The position numbers and the translations under genes were made by a program. This document shows positions 26,263 through 34,920 of a stretch of DNA of 64,000 nucleotides, in pieces (positions within the stretch are counted from its first letter, which is position 1; each line of letters starts with the position of its first letter). The stretch is from JBEBVQ01 sp037190845. Lineage in GTDB: Bacteria; Bacteroidota; Bacteroidia; Chitinophagales; Chitinophagaceae. The notes beneath the pieces were generated by a model that was given only the letters and a program-made list of their open reading frames with translations, searched no databases and was not told where the DNA came from. Location of the stretch: NCBI GenBank assembly GCA_037190845.1, contig JBBCJI010000011.1, positions 4,990 through 68,989 of the forward strand, given 5' to 3'.

Positions 26263-27528
26263 TTACAGGAACGTCTGGAAATTCTTAGTCATGGCATGGA
26301 TCGTTTTTTTGGATACACCTAAGGCACATGCTTCCTGCTCCCAGTAAGGAACGGCATCTTGTATTTCGGCTACGATCTTTCTATAGTTTTTTACGGTGTA
26401 TTGTTCTGCGATCGCGGCAAGATCCTTTAATGAGATGTCGGTCCGTTTCCCATTGATCGACAAGGCACGCGATCTTGTTTTGATGTTCAGCTCCGGGTTT
26501 AGGGAATAGGTGAGATCATAGGCCGGGGCCAGTCCCCAGGTGTCGGCGGTTTCGTCGTAGATGAAGCTTTGGTTTTTCAGATGGTCGTCGTGGTTGGCAA
26601 AGACCAGGTTGAACACCATACGTCGGAACAACTGCTCTATATCCCGGTGCGGACATTTCAGTGCGAGGGCCAGGTCAAACAGGTTTTCATAGCGGGACAG
26701 TTTTGGATCATGGAAATCCAGCCCGGCAATACCGCAGGCGGTCAGCACATGATTTTTTCTGCCCCCCTGACGGTCGAAGCGCAGTGTGGCAAAATGTTTT
26801 CCGCCAATCATCTTCGACGGCATGATATGGATGCCTGCCTGCGTAGCGGCGAGGTAATAGCTGTATTCTACCAGCTCCCTGCTGTAAGATGCAGATGCTT
26901 CGACGGCCAGCTTCACCAGGTAGTGGTCGTAATGCTCACTGCATTCCATATCGCCGGGAATGATCGTACCACGGGTCTTGTTTTCGGACACCAGTATTTT
27001 AGGTCGCGCGCCCCCGGCAGATGAGCCGATCCTGAAGATATTCAGCAGCGAGGCATGATCCAGCCGCCTGCCACTGGTTTGGCTTTTCTGCTGCAACACT
27101 TTTCCTGCAATAGCCGCAATTTCATCTATGTCTATGGAGTCCTGAGCAGCTACTTTTTTAGCCGGAACATATTCCAAAGCGCCCATGCCTCGTGTGCCCA
27201 CATAAGCCAGTTGTTCGAGCGCCGATATCTTATGCATATCCCGGTTGGTGCTTTCCATCCATGCTTTGAATATGATGTTCCCAAACAGATCGGGCAGGGA
27301 ATCGGCAATCATGGGGGGCAGTCCGCGGAATGTATCGTTGTTATATCTGTCAAAAACCTGGGTATGCGGGATTCTTTTGAAGATAAAGGGAAACAGGCGT
27401 GGGTACAAGCCTTCCTTCAGGAACGTTTCATGGTATTGGAAAAACGATGCCCCCCGGTCCGCATCGTAACCGAGCTTGCCGATCTCCCGGCCGAAACAAT
27501 GCAGTGTGATCAGGTTGTTCTTGGACAT
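26263..27528 (-). CDS. hipA: HipA-family kinase toxin
   Basis: A 421-residue HipA-type Ser/Thr kinase. The N-terminal subdomain (GREIGKLGYD, GLPPMIADSLPDLFGNII) is followed by the P-loop-like SSAGGARPKI, then MPSKMIGGKHFATLRFDRQGGRKNHVLTACGIAGLD, the catalytic loop VFANHDDHLKNQSF and the metal site APAYDLTYSLN. HipA toxins phosphorylate a tRNA synthetase or a related target and cause persistence. It lies 8 bases after hipB on the same strand, giving a standard hipBA operon. The full length fits the longer, single-chain HipA group. Confidence 0.92.
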   Translation of the reverse strand: MSKNNLITLHCFGREIGKLGYDADRGASFFQYHETFLKEGLYPRLFPFIFKRIPHTQVFDRYNNDTFRGLPPMIADSLPDLFGNIIFKAWMESTNRDMHKISALEQLAYVGTRGMGALEYVPAKKVAAQDSIDIDEIAAIAGKVLQQKSQTSGRRLDHASLLNIFRIGSSAGGARPKILVSENKTRGTIIPGDMECSEHYDHYLVKLAVEASASYSRELVEYSYYLAATQAGIHIMPSKMIGGKHFATLRFDRQGGRKNHVLTACGIAGLDFHDPKLSRYENLFDLALALKCPHRDIEQLFRRMVFNLVFANHDDHLKNQSFIYDETADTWGLAPAYDLTYSLNPELNIKTRSRALSINGKRTDISLKDLAAIAEQYTVKNYRKIVAEIQDAVPYWEQEACALGVSKKTIHAMTKNFQTFL

Positions 27529-27536
27529 AGCTTGAC

Positions 27537-27800
27537 TCAGTAGAGCGATTGCTGACTGTTGTTTTGCATTTCTGTTTCTATATAGCTGTCGAAATTCTTC
27601 AGCAAATCGAAATGTTGCAGTACCTTTAAGAAGGTATCAATAGTCGGGTTTTTCCCCGATTCCAGGTTCTGGATAGTGATACGCGACAAGCCTAATTCCT
27701 GCGCCACCTGTTCCTGCGTGAGGCCGGCCCGGCTACGGAGCGTTTTTATCAGTTCGCCAACGTGCAACTTGACGCCTTTTATGGTGATATTGTCGAACAT
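27537..27800 (-). CDS. hipB: HipB-type HTH antitoxin
   Basis: An 87-residue XRE protein if started at the ATG at 27800 (MFDNITIKG). The longer frame to 27890 would read through the operator. The HTH is HVGELIKTLRSRAGLTQEQVAQELGLSRITIQNLESGK, ending with a short linker and IETEMQNNSQQ tail. It precedes hipA by 8 bases. HipB proteins neutralise HipA and repress the operon. The inverted repeat just upstream is a likely binding site. Confidence 0.9.
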   Translation of the reverse strand: MFDNITIKGVKLHVGELIKTLRSRAGLTQEQVAQELGLSRITIQNLESGKNPTIDTFLKVLQHFDLLKNFDSYIETEMQNNSQQSLY

Positions 27801-27824
27801 TAAATGTTGGTTATAATATGCAAT

Positions 27825-27851
27825 ATAGTCATTTTTCCTGAAAATGACTAT
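27825..27851. promoter_or_regulatory. Candidate HipB operator
   Basis: ATAGTCATTTT-TCCTG-AAAATGACTAT, an 11 bp inverted repeat, begins 25 bases upstream of the hipB start codon. It overlaps the likely promoter. Confidence 0.6.
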
Positions 27852-27971
27852 TATAGTTTGCATTTTATGGGGCAGGCAGCCTGTGGTCACCGGGGTTAAG
27901 GACTGGAGTTTCCTTGTTGGTTTTTAGGAACTGGATTTCAAAAGATCGCAGGAGTAATGGGAAGTTTCGCT

Positions 27972-28072
27972 TAACTACGGTAACCTGAGCGCTAAGCACT
28001 TTTTTAATTCACTCTGAATAACAATCAGGCTCTGGTCTATGCCATCTAAATACCTCCATGAACACCTTGAAT
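27972..28072 (+). repeat. Degenerate copy of the abiEi/abiEii junction
   Basis: About 101 bases matching 25123-25224 (TAACTACGGTAACCTGAGC ... CCTCCATGAACACC) with a few changes and a 1 base deletion that would break both frames. It is the 3' end of an abiEi and the first codons of an abiEii, left behind on the far side of hipBA. Confidence 0.8.
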
Positions 28073-28095
28073 AATTAGATTCGTTTTTCTGACGG

Positions 28096-28467
28096 TTAAT
28101 CTTTGAGCTTTATTACGCCTGTTCTGTATAAGTCCAATGCTGCCTGTAAAATGCGCTCGATTGTCTTAATGGGTAAATCTCTGTTGGGATTAACCTTGAA
28201 AATCTTCATTCTTGTGCGGTCGCCTTCTTCCAGTTCCGGGTGGTCAAGGTGTTTTCCTTCCACCATAAGTATATACGGTTCGTCCGTCTTTTTATCTGTC
28301 CATAAATAGCAAAACATTTTTTTCTTATAGCAGAAGCAGGGCATTCCCCACTTCTGCGTTTCAGTAATATTTGTGTCCTGGTTAAGAATAATACTCCGCA
28401 ATGCGAGCAGGCAACTCTTGTTTGGCTCTTCTTTTTTTAGATAGTAGTTATGAAGTTGCTCAACCAT
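28096..28467 (-). CDS. DUF1801 family protein
   Basis: A 123-residue soluble protein of the DUF1801 (YdhG-like) fold: SCLLALRSIILNQDTNITETQKWGMPCFCYKKKMFCYLW followed by KHLDHPELEEGDRTRMKIFKVNPNRDLP. Members are small alpha/beta proteins of unknown biochemical role. It lies 6 bases after the GyrI-like gene on the same strand and is probably cotranscribed with it and the WYL regulator. Such trios are common in Bacteroidota and may respond to small toxic molecules; this is inference. Confidence 0.85.
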   Translation of the reverse strand: MVEQLHNYYLKKEEPNKSCLLALRSIILNQDTNITETQKWGMPCFCYKKKMFCYLWTDKKTDEPYILMVEGKHLDHPELEEGDRTRMKIFKVNPNRDLPIKTIERILQAALDLYRTGVIKLKD

Positions 28468-28473
28468 TTTTAT

Positions 28474-28932
28474 TTATTTTACGGCAATTAGAATGTCAAT
28501 TTCTGCGTCTGTCGGATTTTGTGCTTTTTCGCCAAAAACCTCAAAGTCTGCTGTGAATATTCTTTCCAAATTCATTCCCCAAATTTCTATCCATTTGTTT
28601 ATTATAAGCCCTTTCGTTAAATCGCCTTTCGCAGATAGTTTTACATAGTTTCCGCCGTCAAACGATTGGCCAATCATTCCGTTAGGAATAGTATTCAGGT
28701 TTTCTACTCTGCAACCCAATATCGTCGTGTATGGCTTTGTGTGGTCGCTTTCATAATCTGTGTATATGGAATATACTGTGTTATTCATTTTGTTTGGAAT
28801 TGCTTCCAAAACTTTATCATTCACAAACTTACCCCACAAATCTGCAATGTCTTTTGCTGCCTGATTGTTTTCGTTTGTGGTTCTTACAGAAATGCCGATT
28901 ATTTTAAAAGGCTCAATTTTCACTTTGTCCAT
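28474..28932 (-). CDS. GyrI-like/AraC effector-binding domain protein
   Basis: A 152-residue stand-alone effector-binding (GyrI-like) domain. The opening KIEPFKIIGISVRTTNENNQAAKDIADLWGKF, the YSIYTDYESDHTKPYTTILGCRV segment and the acidic D-x-E-V near the C-terminus (FTADFEVFGEKA) are typical. These domains bind small hydrophobic or cationic molecules. It follows the WYL regulator with a 52 base gap and precedes DUF1801 by 6 bases. No enzymatic residues are evident. Confidence 0.88.
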   Translation of the reverse strand: MDKVKIEPFKIIGISVRTTNENNQAAKDIADLWGKFVNDKVLEAIPNKMNNTVYSIYTDYESDHTKPYTTILGCRVENLNTIPNGMIGQSFDGGNYVKLSAKGDLTKGLIINKWIEIWGMNLERIFTADFEVFGEKAQNPTDAEIDILIAVK

Positions 28933-28984
28933 TTTTGAATTGTTTTTTGTTAAGCCACAAAACTAAAATGGGATTGCGACAGCC

Positions 28985-29707
28985 TTATGTCAAGGGTTGC
29001 GAGGAATATTTTTCTTTGCAAATTTCAAAATATTCCTGCAGGGTCATTTTATGTGGTTCAAACTGTTCATTGAGTATGTTTAGGTTTTGCATTCTGTCCA
29101 GACGAAATGCTCTGAAATCTTTTCGTAACAAGCAAAAAGCGATCAGCAACCAGTTCTCTTGTGTGCTGTAAATGGCAAAGGGTTCAATTACTCTTTCTGT
29201 AGTTTTGTTCGTGTCGGGTGAATAATATTTTATCCGGACAAGGTTAAAATTTGTCAGGGCTAATTGTAATGTGGACAGGTAATTACTTGTTCGGGTGTTG
29301 TCTGCATTTTGTCTGAATACCGTCCGATCGGAAAGTAAATTTGCTTTGTCTTTGGTGTTGTTGCGTAAAACGGATTTTATCTTATTAATGGCTTCCGAAT
29401 ATGCTTGTATAAATGAAGCATCTTTGTTTTTAAGTATGAGTTTTTCCGCGGTTATTAAAGCGTTGGCTTCACTTTCCGTAAACATTACGGGTGGAATTCT
29501 GTAGCCTTCCATTAAGGTGTACCCTTTGCCATCTTCTGTCAGTATCGGAACACCCGCTTGTTCCAATGCTTTAATGTCCCTGTAGATTGTTCGTTTGCTA
29601 ATCGAGAATTTTTCAGATAGCTCGCTCGCGGTTAATAGTCGTTTCGTCTGTAATTGGGTCAAAATTGCAGTTAATCGGGAAAGTCGCTTTGTATCGTTAT
29701 CGTTCAT
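28985..29707 (-). CDS. YafY-type WYL-domain regulator (HTH_11 + WYL)
   Basis: A 240-residue DeoR-like regulator. The N-terminal winged helix is RLSRLTAILTQLQTKRLLTASELSEKFSISKRTIYRDIKAL (read in parts). The C-terminal WYL domain spans about residues 140-215 (VRIKYYSPDTN, IEPFAIYSTQENWLLIAFC, FRAFRLDRMQ). Family members regulate neighbouring genes and can sense nucleic acids or small ligands. It heads the operon with the GyrI-like and DUF1801 genes and may autoregulate. Complete, with normal length. Confidence 0.92.
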   Translation of the reverse strand: MNDNDTKRLSRLTAILTQLQTKRLLTASELSEKFSISKRTIYRDIKALEQAGVPILTEDGKGYTLMEGYRIPPVMFTESEANALITAEKLILKNKDASFIQAYSEAINKIKSVLRNNTKDKANLLSDRTVFRQNADNTRTSNYLSTLQLALTNFNLVRIKYYSPDTNKTTERVIEPFAIYSTQENWLLIAFCLLRKDFRAFRLDRMQNLNILNEQFEPHKMTLQEYFEICKEKYSSQPLT

Positions 29708-29874
29708 TAGCAGCTATTAATAGCTTTATATTATTCCATTCAAATTTATGGAATAAAGTCTATGTCAGATATCGTTTTACGCCAAAAACTGCTTTTCAAA
29801 GCCTTTCTAAATTGGGCTTCCACAGTAAATTGAGTAAATCTCATTAAATTAGTACCTGAACGAAGCGGAAGTGT

Positions 29875-30897
29875 ATGAAGAAAATAGGTTTTTTATCGTT
29901 TGGACACTGGGCCAACCATCCGGCCTACAAAACACGTACAGCAGGCGACACGCTGCTTCAGTCGATTGACCTGGCTGTTGCTGCTGAAGAAATCGGTTTG
30001 GATGGCGCTTATTTTCGCGTACATCATTTTGCCGCTCAGTTGGCATCTCCGTTTCCGTTACTTGCCGCTATTGGTGCTAAAACAAGCAACATTGAGATCG
30101 GAACCGGCGTAATCGATATGCGCTATGAAAATCCGCTTTATATGGTGGAAGATGCCGGGGCTGCGGATTTGATTTCTGAGGGGCGGCTACAATTGGGTAT
30201 CAGCAGAGGTTCGCCGGAACAGGTAATCGAAGGTTGGCGTTACTTTGGGTACGAGCCGGCTGAGGGCGAAACCGATGCGGACATGGGACGTCGTAAAGCA
30301 TTGGAGTTCCTGGAGAAACTAAAAGGCGTTGGGTTTGCCCGGCCGAATCCCAATCCGATGTTTCCGAATCCACCAGGCCTGCTGCGGTTGGAACCACACT
30401 CGGAAAGCCTGCGGGAACGTATCTGGTGGGGAGCAGCATCTAATGCCACGGCTGTTTGGGCAGCCGAACAGGGCATGTTTCTTCAAAGCTCTACGCTGAA
30501 ATTTGATGAGAGCGGTAAGCCTTTTCATATACAACAGGCGGAACAAATCAGGCTGTATAAAGAAGCCTGGAAAAAAGCCGGACACCAGCGAGAACCGAGG
30601 GTGTCGGTAAGCAGGTCCATCTTCGCATTGGTAAATGATGAGGACCGTCACTACTTTGGACACGAGGCGAATAGAGGAGATAAGATCGGGATGATTGAGC
30701 CGGGGAGGAACGCCATTTTTGGAAGAAGCTATGCAGCGGAACCTGAGCAGCTCATAAAAGAACTGGCTGAAGACGAGGCCATCAAAGAGGCAGACACGCT
30801 CCTGTTAACGATACCTAATACACTGGGCGTTGCATACAATGTGCATGTACTGTCCTCCATTTTAAAGCACGTTGCCCCCGCACTGGGCTGGCGTTGA
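29875..30897 (+). CDS. LLM class flavin-dependent oxidoreductase
   Basis: A 340-residue bacterial luciferase-like (LLM) TIM-barrel enzyme that uses FMN. Recognisable parts are KKIGFLSFGHWANHP, GLDGAYFRVHHFAAQLASPFPLL, NIEIGTGVIDMRYENPLYMVEDAGAADLISEGRLQLGISRGSPEQV and WWGAASNATAVWAAEQG. The C-terminal portion has the usual KEADTLLLTIPN. Substrate is unknown; many relatives are monooxygenases or F420/FMN reductases. It starts 168 bases from the divergent WYL regulator, which may control it. Length is normal. Confidence 0.9.
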   Translation: MKKIGFLSFGHWANHPAYKTRTAGDTLLQSIDLAVAAEEIGLDGAYFRVHHFAAQLASPFPLLAAIGAKTSNIEIGTGVIDMRYENPLYMVEDAGAADLISEGRLQLGISRGSPEQVIEGWRYFGYEPAEGETDADMGRRKALEFLEKLKGVGFARPNPNPMFPNPPGLLRLEPHSESLRERIWWGAASNATAVWAAEQGMFLQSSTLKFDESGKPFHIQQAEQIRLYKEAWKKAGHQREPRVSVSRSIFALVNDEDRHYFGHEANRGDKIGMIEPGRNAIFGRSYAAEPEQLIKELAEDEAIKEADTLLLTIPNTLGVAYNVHVLSSILKHVAPALGWR

Positions 30898-31136
30898 TGT
30901 AGCACGCAGGAATAGGATGGATGGCCGGAGGCACATTCCGAAACGATAGTATAAAGCCATTGTGTAAACTCAGGTAACTGTATATAGAGAGAGTCTGTGA
31001 CTGCGTTCCGTTCGGCTACGCTATACATCTTCTCGCTATTTCTCTTGAGATAGAATGGAATCGTATTTACCAATAGGCCGCAGCAATCAATTCATCGTTC
31101 ATCTTTTTGAGCAGCTCTTAGCGTGGGCAGGTTGTC

Positions 31137-32153
31137 CTATTGTTGTAGCCAATTAATGGCAGCTCTGACTGCGGCATCCTGTGGTAGGTTTCCGAACGAT
31201 TCATCCTCCTCAACCAACACATCCGGGATAATCATTTCCGGGAGCGCTTTTTTGTTTGGATCGCCGATATGGGCAACGGATATCAGAAAGTACGTTTCTC
31301 CCTGGTTAAATACAAAGCCGTTGGTGGCATTGGCCAAACCGGCGCTGGACTTACCAAATATCTTCGTTCGTTCCCGCTGGCGGAAAACAGCGGCTACGCC
31401 TTCTCCGGCGCTGGCCGTTCCCGGGCCGGTCAGAACGGCCACTTTTACAGCGCTCAGGCGGGGGATTTTATTTTGTATGCTTGCCTGTACCACTCCGTCT
31501 ATCCGGACATCCCCTTCGACAAACGCTGTTTCATCCGTTGCATGGCCGTTCCTGTCGATGTAGTAGCTAACAATACCATCGTCAAAGAACATCGCCACGC
31601 CGGCCAGCATCGGACGGATATTGCCACCACCATTCAGCCGCAAATCAACAATCCAGCCTTTCGGGTTGTGCTTCAGAAGACCAGAAATAGCATCATAGAG
31701 CCAGTTGGCGTATTTGTCTATATCCTCCTGTTTGCCTGCCGCCATATAGGGTATGCTGATGTATCCCATGCTGTCTATGATTCGGGCCACAATTCCGGGA
31801 CCTTTGCTCCAGGCAGCTTTAATAGAATCTGAATATCGAATCAGCAGCGCGCTGTTATCGATCCGGTAATGGTCTTCATACTGGTAGTAGGCGGCGTGTT
31901 TATCACCAAGCGCATCGAAGGCCGCTTTTAATGCGGTAAAGGTGCCGGCCTTTGTGGTTGCCGTTTGTGCCTGCTCCATTACTGATTTCCTCATCTCCTC
32001 CCAGTTAACCCGGTCCGTATACAGGGAATGCTCCTTCAATAGGGTCAGGCTGCTGTCCACATGCATGCGGATGGAATCCGGCATTTGTGCACCGCAGTTT
32101 GTGATGTACATAAAGCTTAAAAAAAATGCAGTAAGGCCGAGTTTATACTTCAT
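31137..32153 (-). CDS. S41 family peptidase, secreted (tail-specific/CtpA-like)
   Basis: A 338-residue exported protease from ATG 32153 (an upstream in-frame ATG adds 11 residues without a better signal). The signal sequence MKYKLGLTAFFLSFMYITNCGAQ may be a lipobox, with Cys at residue 20. The S41 domain has GYISIPYMAAG, GWIVDLRLNGGGNIRPMLAG and the nucleophile region LTGPGTASAGEGVAA with the catalytic Ser, then GKSSAGLAN. There is no clear PDZ domain, so it is a short form. The role is likely envelope protein or peptide turnover. It is monocistronic. Confidence 0.88.
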   Translation of the reverse strand: MKYKLGLTAFFLSFMYITNCGAQMPDSIRMHVDSSLTLLKEHSLYTDRVNWEEMRKSVMEQAQTATTKAGTFTALKAAFDALGDKHAAYYQYEDHYRIDNSALLIRYSDSIKAAWSKGPGIVARIIDSMGYISIPYMAAGKQEDIDKYANWLYDAISGLLKHNPKGWIVDLRLNGGGNIRPMLAGVAMFFDDGIVSYYIDRNGHATDETAFVEGDVRIDGVVQASIQNKIPRLSAVKVAVLTGPGTASAGEGVAAVFRQRERTKIFGKSSAGLANATNGFVFNQGETYFLISVAHIGDPNKKALPEMIIPDVLVEEDESFGNLPQDAAVRAAINWLQQ

Positions 32154-32651
32154 AAACTTGATGTGTATAGTTTCATTGGGCCACATAAGGGGTGGGGTGA
32201 TTATTCACGTAAAACTAATATTCCATTTTCCATTCTCTAAAGAAAATTCGTGCAAACGGAACACCCCGCTAAGTGATTTTTGGGGTGTATGGATGAACCT
32301 TGGTTGGACACTTCATAAAATGTAAGTAGTCGGCCGTTAAAAGTCAATGCCCACCATGAGATCCCGGCTCGGCGTCCGGGATGACAAAGTAAACAGATCC
32401 CTACTCAGTACATTTAGTGAAGGTAACCAGCCAATAACCACTTTGTCATTGCGGCCCCCGAGCCGCAATCTCATTAACCATACATGAAGGAAATTGCAGG
32501 AATTCCACTTACATCTGACAAAAGCTTGCAAATTTTTTCGCAGGTTACTACGAGTATAAAATGACAATCATCCTGTTGGATTGTTTTTGAGAGTCGACTA
32601 TTTAGACGCACAATAATAATTTAATATTTTCGTTATTTAAGACATTTAACT
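32154..32651. other. Gene-free stretch containing a REP-type doublet
   Basis: About 500 bases without a credible gene, carrying two inverted REP-like units at 32355-32389 and 32441-32475. Confidence 0.5.
32355..32475. repeat. BIME-like inverted pair of REP units
   Basis: Unit 1 (ATGAGATCCCGG...CCGGGATGACAAAG) and unit 2 in opposite orientation (CTTTGTCATTGCGGC...GCCGCAATCTCAT) each form a hairpin and share the flanks ATGAGAT and ATGACAAAG. This is the classic two-unit REP layout. Related units (GAGATTGC...GCAATGACG) occur near 57240. Confidence 0.65.
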
Positions 32652-33080
32652 ATGACAACACATCTTTTCAAAACCCTGACCATTTTTTGTTTGTTATCGT
32701 TTATTATTTCGTGCGGCAGACCGGTCTGTAAAAACACAAACCCCATATTCGACGAATATGCTCCGGAAACTAAAAAATATAAGGACGAATTAGTTAAGCA
32801 ATTAGCAATAGTCGACAAGTCCAAACTAACCTATTGGATGGACAATTATAGAGAGGACAGTAACGCACAAAAATACATTCAAGCTCACATTCAGGGTGAC
32901 GAACTTTGTGCTAAGATTGTTCTTTTAGTAAGAGGTTCGACAAAAGGAATTGAAGGGATTTTGAAAACTAAAGGCATGAGTTACAGTGGTGCTGTACTCA
33001 AAGACCTGAAATTCGATATCAGACAAGACAGCATATCAACTGAATTCATTTTTCAAGAAGTGGGCTGGATTCTGGACTAA
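32652..33080 (+). CDS. Small lipoprotein, unknown function
   Basis: A 142-residue lipoprotein with lipobox FIISC (Cys at residue 21). The mature part (ETKKYKDELVKQLAIVDKSKLTYWMDNY, IQAHIQGDELCAKIVLLVRGSTKGIEGILKTKG) is a compact alpha/beta domain that I do not recognise. It stands alone between a REP doublet and a membrane protein gene. Cotranscription with the next gene (165 bases on) is possible. Confidence 0.8.
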   Translation: MTTHLFKTLTIFCLLSFIISCGRPVCKNTNPIFDEYAPETKKYKDELVKQLAIVDKSKLTYWMDNYREDSNAQKYIQAHIQGDELCAKIVLLVRGSTKGIEGILKTKGMSYSGAVLKDLKFDIRQDSISTEFIFQEVGWILD

Positions 33081-33244
33081 AAGCCGCCTGGTTCTCAATG
33101 TGGGTGCTGTGCAGTGTAAGGGAAGCATTTACAGTGCATAGTGGTGAAATTCAGCGTGAACGAAGTTGCTGAATCCAAACGTTAAAGGCCAGTAACAACT
33201 TAAAGTGAAACTAATTAACACCCAAACAGAAACTCCATAAGCCA

Positions 33245-33952
33245 GTGTTAGAGATTATATCTGTGATGATTTTGTATCTGTCTTTCCTGCTTTTTATTGT
33301 AGGTTTTGGGTTTTACGTTGTGAATATTCTACGGCATCATCGACAGGACAAACTATCAGAGCTGAAACCCTCCAAAGGGCAATCATTAGACTTTGCAGTT
33401 TTGGTTTTAAGATGGTATCTGGCTTATTATATGTTTGACTATGGTTCGGCTAAAATGATGGGTGAGCAATTTGGTGTTTACGATCCTGATATTTTTGAAA
33501 AGCCGCTCAAAGAGGTGAGCAAGGTTCAATTAGCCTGGCATTTATTCAGTCTGGATAAGTCTTTTAATATTGGTGTTGGGATTATACAGATTGTTGGGGC
33601 AATCTTAATCGTGATTAACAGAACTGTATTAGTAGGAGCATTGCTGCTACTGCCTGTATTAGTACAAATATTTTTAGTTGACCTTGCCTTCACAACGGAG
33701 GTTTTCGGTTGGGCTTTGCCAGTACGACTCATAGGTATGATTGCTTCCGACTTTTTAATTTTATATTACTACAAAGACAGGGTAGTTTTAGCTTGGAACA
33801 ATCTGACAAACGGGACGACAACCAAATTCAAATACAAGTGGTGGGTATTTCTTCTTCTTCCTGTACTTGGCTTACTGACCGATTTTGGAATTGGGCTGCT
33901 AACATCCCCCTTCAAGCTATTCAAACTATTAACCAATTTTATGGCAAAATAG
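33245..33952 (+). CDS. DoxX-like integral membrane protein
   Basis: A 235-residue membrane protein with about five hydrophobic segments: the N-terminus (LYLSFLLFIVGFGFYVVNIL), LDFAVLVLRWYLAYYMFDYGSAKM, IGVGIIQIVGAILIVIN, GALLLLPVLVQIFLVDLAF and a C-terminal WVFLLLPVLGLLTDFGIG. The RWYLAYYMFDYGSAKMMGEQF segment recalls DoxX/DoxX-like proteins. Start GTG 33245 is used here; ATG 33266 is an alternative. Function unknown. Confidence 0.78.
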   Translation: MLEIISVMILYLSFLLFIVGFGFYVVNILRHHRQDKLSELKPSKGQSLDFAVLVLRWYLAYYMFDYGSAKMMGEQFGVYDPDIFEKPLKEVSKVQLAWHLFSLDKSFNIGVGIIQIVGAILIVINRTVLVGALLLLPVLVQIFLVDLAFTTEVFGWALPVRLIGMIASDFLILYYYKDRVVLAWNNLTNGTTTKFKYKWWVFLLLPVLGLLTDFGIGLLTSPFKLFKLLTNFMAK

Positions 33953-34022
33953 AATGAGAACAGATAGTGTACCTCTTCCAGTATGATTGAGTTTGTTGAT
34001 GCTCTCGTAGAATGTAAGCAGT

Positions 34023-34649
34023 GTGGATGCTTCATGTCTTCTGTCGTTCAACCCTGTGTTGACGCTCTCCAGATTACAAGTAAATCGACAGAAACTTCTT
34101 AACGCATTTCCGATAGACTTAAAGCAGGATGTTGAATTTGTTGTAGATTTTTTGCTTGACAAGACTTTTGATATACATCCTACCATGGAACAAGAAATCA
34201 TATTAGACGGACAACTATTAATTATTCCCGGACGGGTATATTTTGATAATCCGACAGACACAACGGGAAACAATTTAACAGAGATACAACAGACAATTCT
34301 AAACTGTATTTATTTAAGACATCATAATGGTTTTGTTAGACAGGAAAGACTTGAAAAACTGATTGACAATACCTACGATTACTTTGTAATTCCATATGTT
34401 TTTCAGCTTTTAGGCGAGTACGTAATGGAAATTTTAGAAGTTGCAGACAGGCATATAAATGACAAGACAATTGGCAACTATCTGAAATTTTCAATGGAGA
34501 ATCCAATGTATAGACAGCAGACAGAAAGCAGAATGATAAGCTATTGGAATGAATATTACAGAGCAATGCCGACACACAGAAAACTAAATGATTATATCGG
34601 GAAGCAAATTTTTGAAAGACCAAAAAAAGCGAACGTACAACAGTTGTAG
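34023..34649 (+). CDS. Hypothetical protein, 208 residues
   Basis: A soluble 208-residue protein with no signal peptide or membrane segment. It is helix rich: LKQDVEFVVDFLLDKTFDIHPTMEQEI, DGQLLIIPGRVYFDNP and ILNCIYLRHHNGFVRQERLEKLIDNTYDYFVIPYVFQLLGEYVMEILEVADRHI (read in parts). I do not recognise the family. The C-terminus converges with, and overlaps by about ten bases, the decayed lipocalin-like gene on the other strand. Codon use is AT rich like the accessory genes. Considered real because of its length and protein-like composition. Confidence 0.65.
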   Translation: MDASCLLSFNPVLTLSRLQVNRQKLLNAFPIDLKQDVEFVVDFLLDKTFDIHPTMEQEIILDGQLLIIPGRVYFDNPTDTTGNNLTEIQQTILNCIYLRHHNGFVRQERLEKLIDNTYDYFVIPYVFQLLGEYVMEILEVADRHINDKTIGNYLKFSMENPMYRQQTESRMISYWNEYYRAMPTHRKLNDYIGKQIFERPKKANVQQL

Positions 34650-34861
34650 CATATAATTTCCTGTGGCATTTTTTCTTATGCTGTTGTAGGTCAAGCTGTC
34701 TGCCGTAAAGATGTATCTTTTTTGCTTTTCGCTTTCGCTGATGTTCTTTTCCACGAAACTATCCAAACGCCATTCTCCGATAAGTTCTTTGGAAGTTACC
34801 TGTGCTTTTGCTGTTATTCCATTCCTGCCAATAAAAGACAAAGTGTGATGATTGTTTTCAT
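34640..34861 (-). pseudogene. Lipocalin-like secreted protein, frameshifted and 3'-truncated
   Basis: The ATG at 34861 begins a signal peptide, MKTIITLCLLLAGME, and stops at once. In the next frame the expected continuation appears: TAKAQVTSKELIGEWRLDSF and RYIFTADSLTYNSI, typical of small lipocalin-like proteins. The frames join near 34820. The match ends at the convergent gene, so the C-terminal part is gone. Confidence 0.65.
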
Positions 34862-34920
34862 GTTTTTTTTTATTTCCCGCAAGTGCGGGAAATAATTTTA
34901 TCCAACGGGAATGAATTGAT

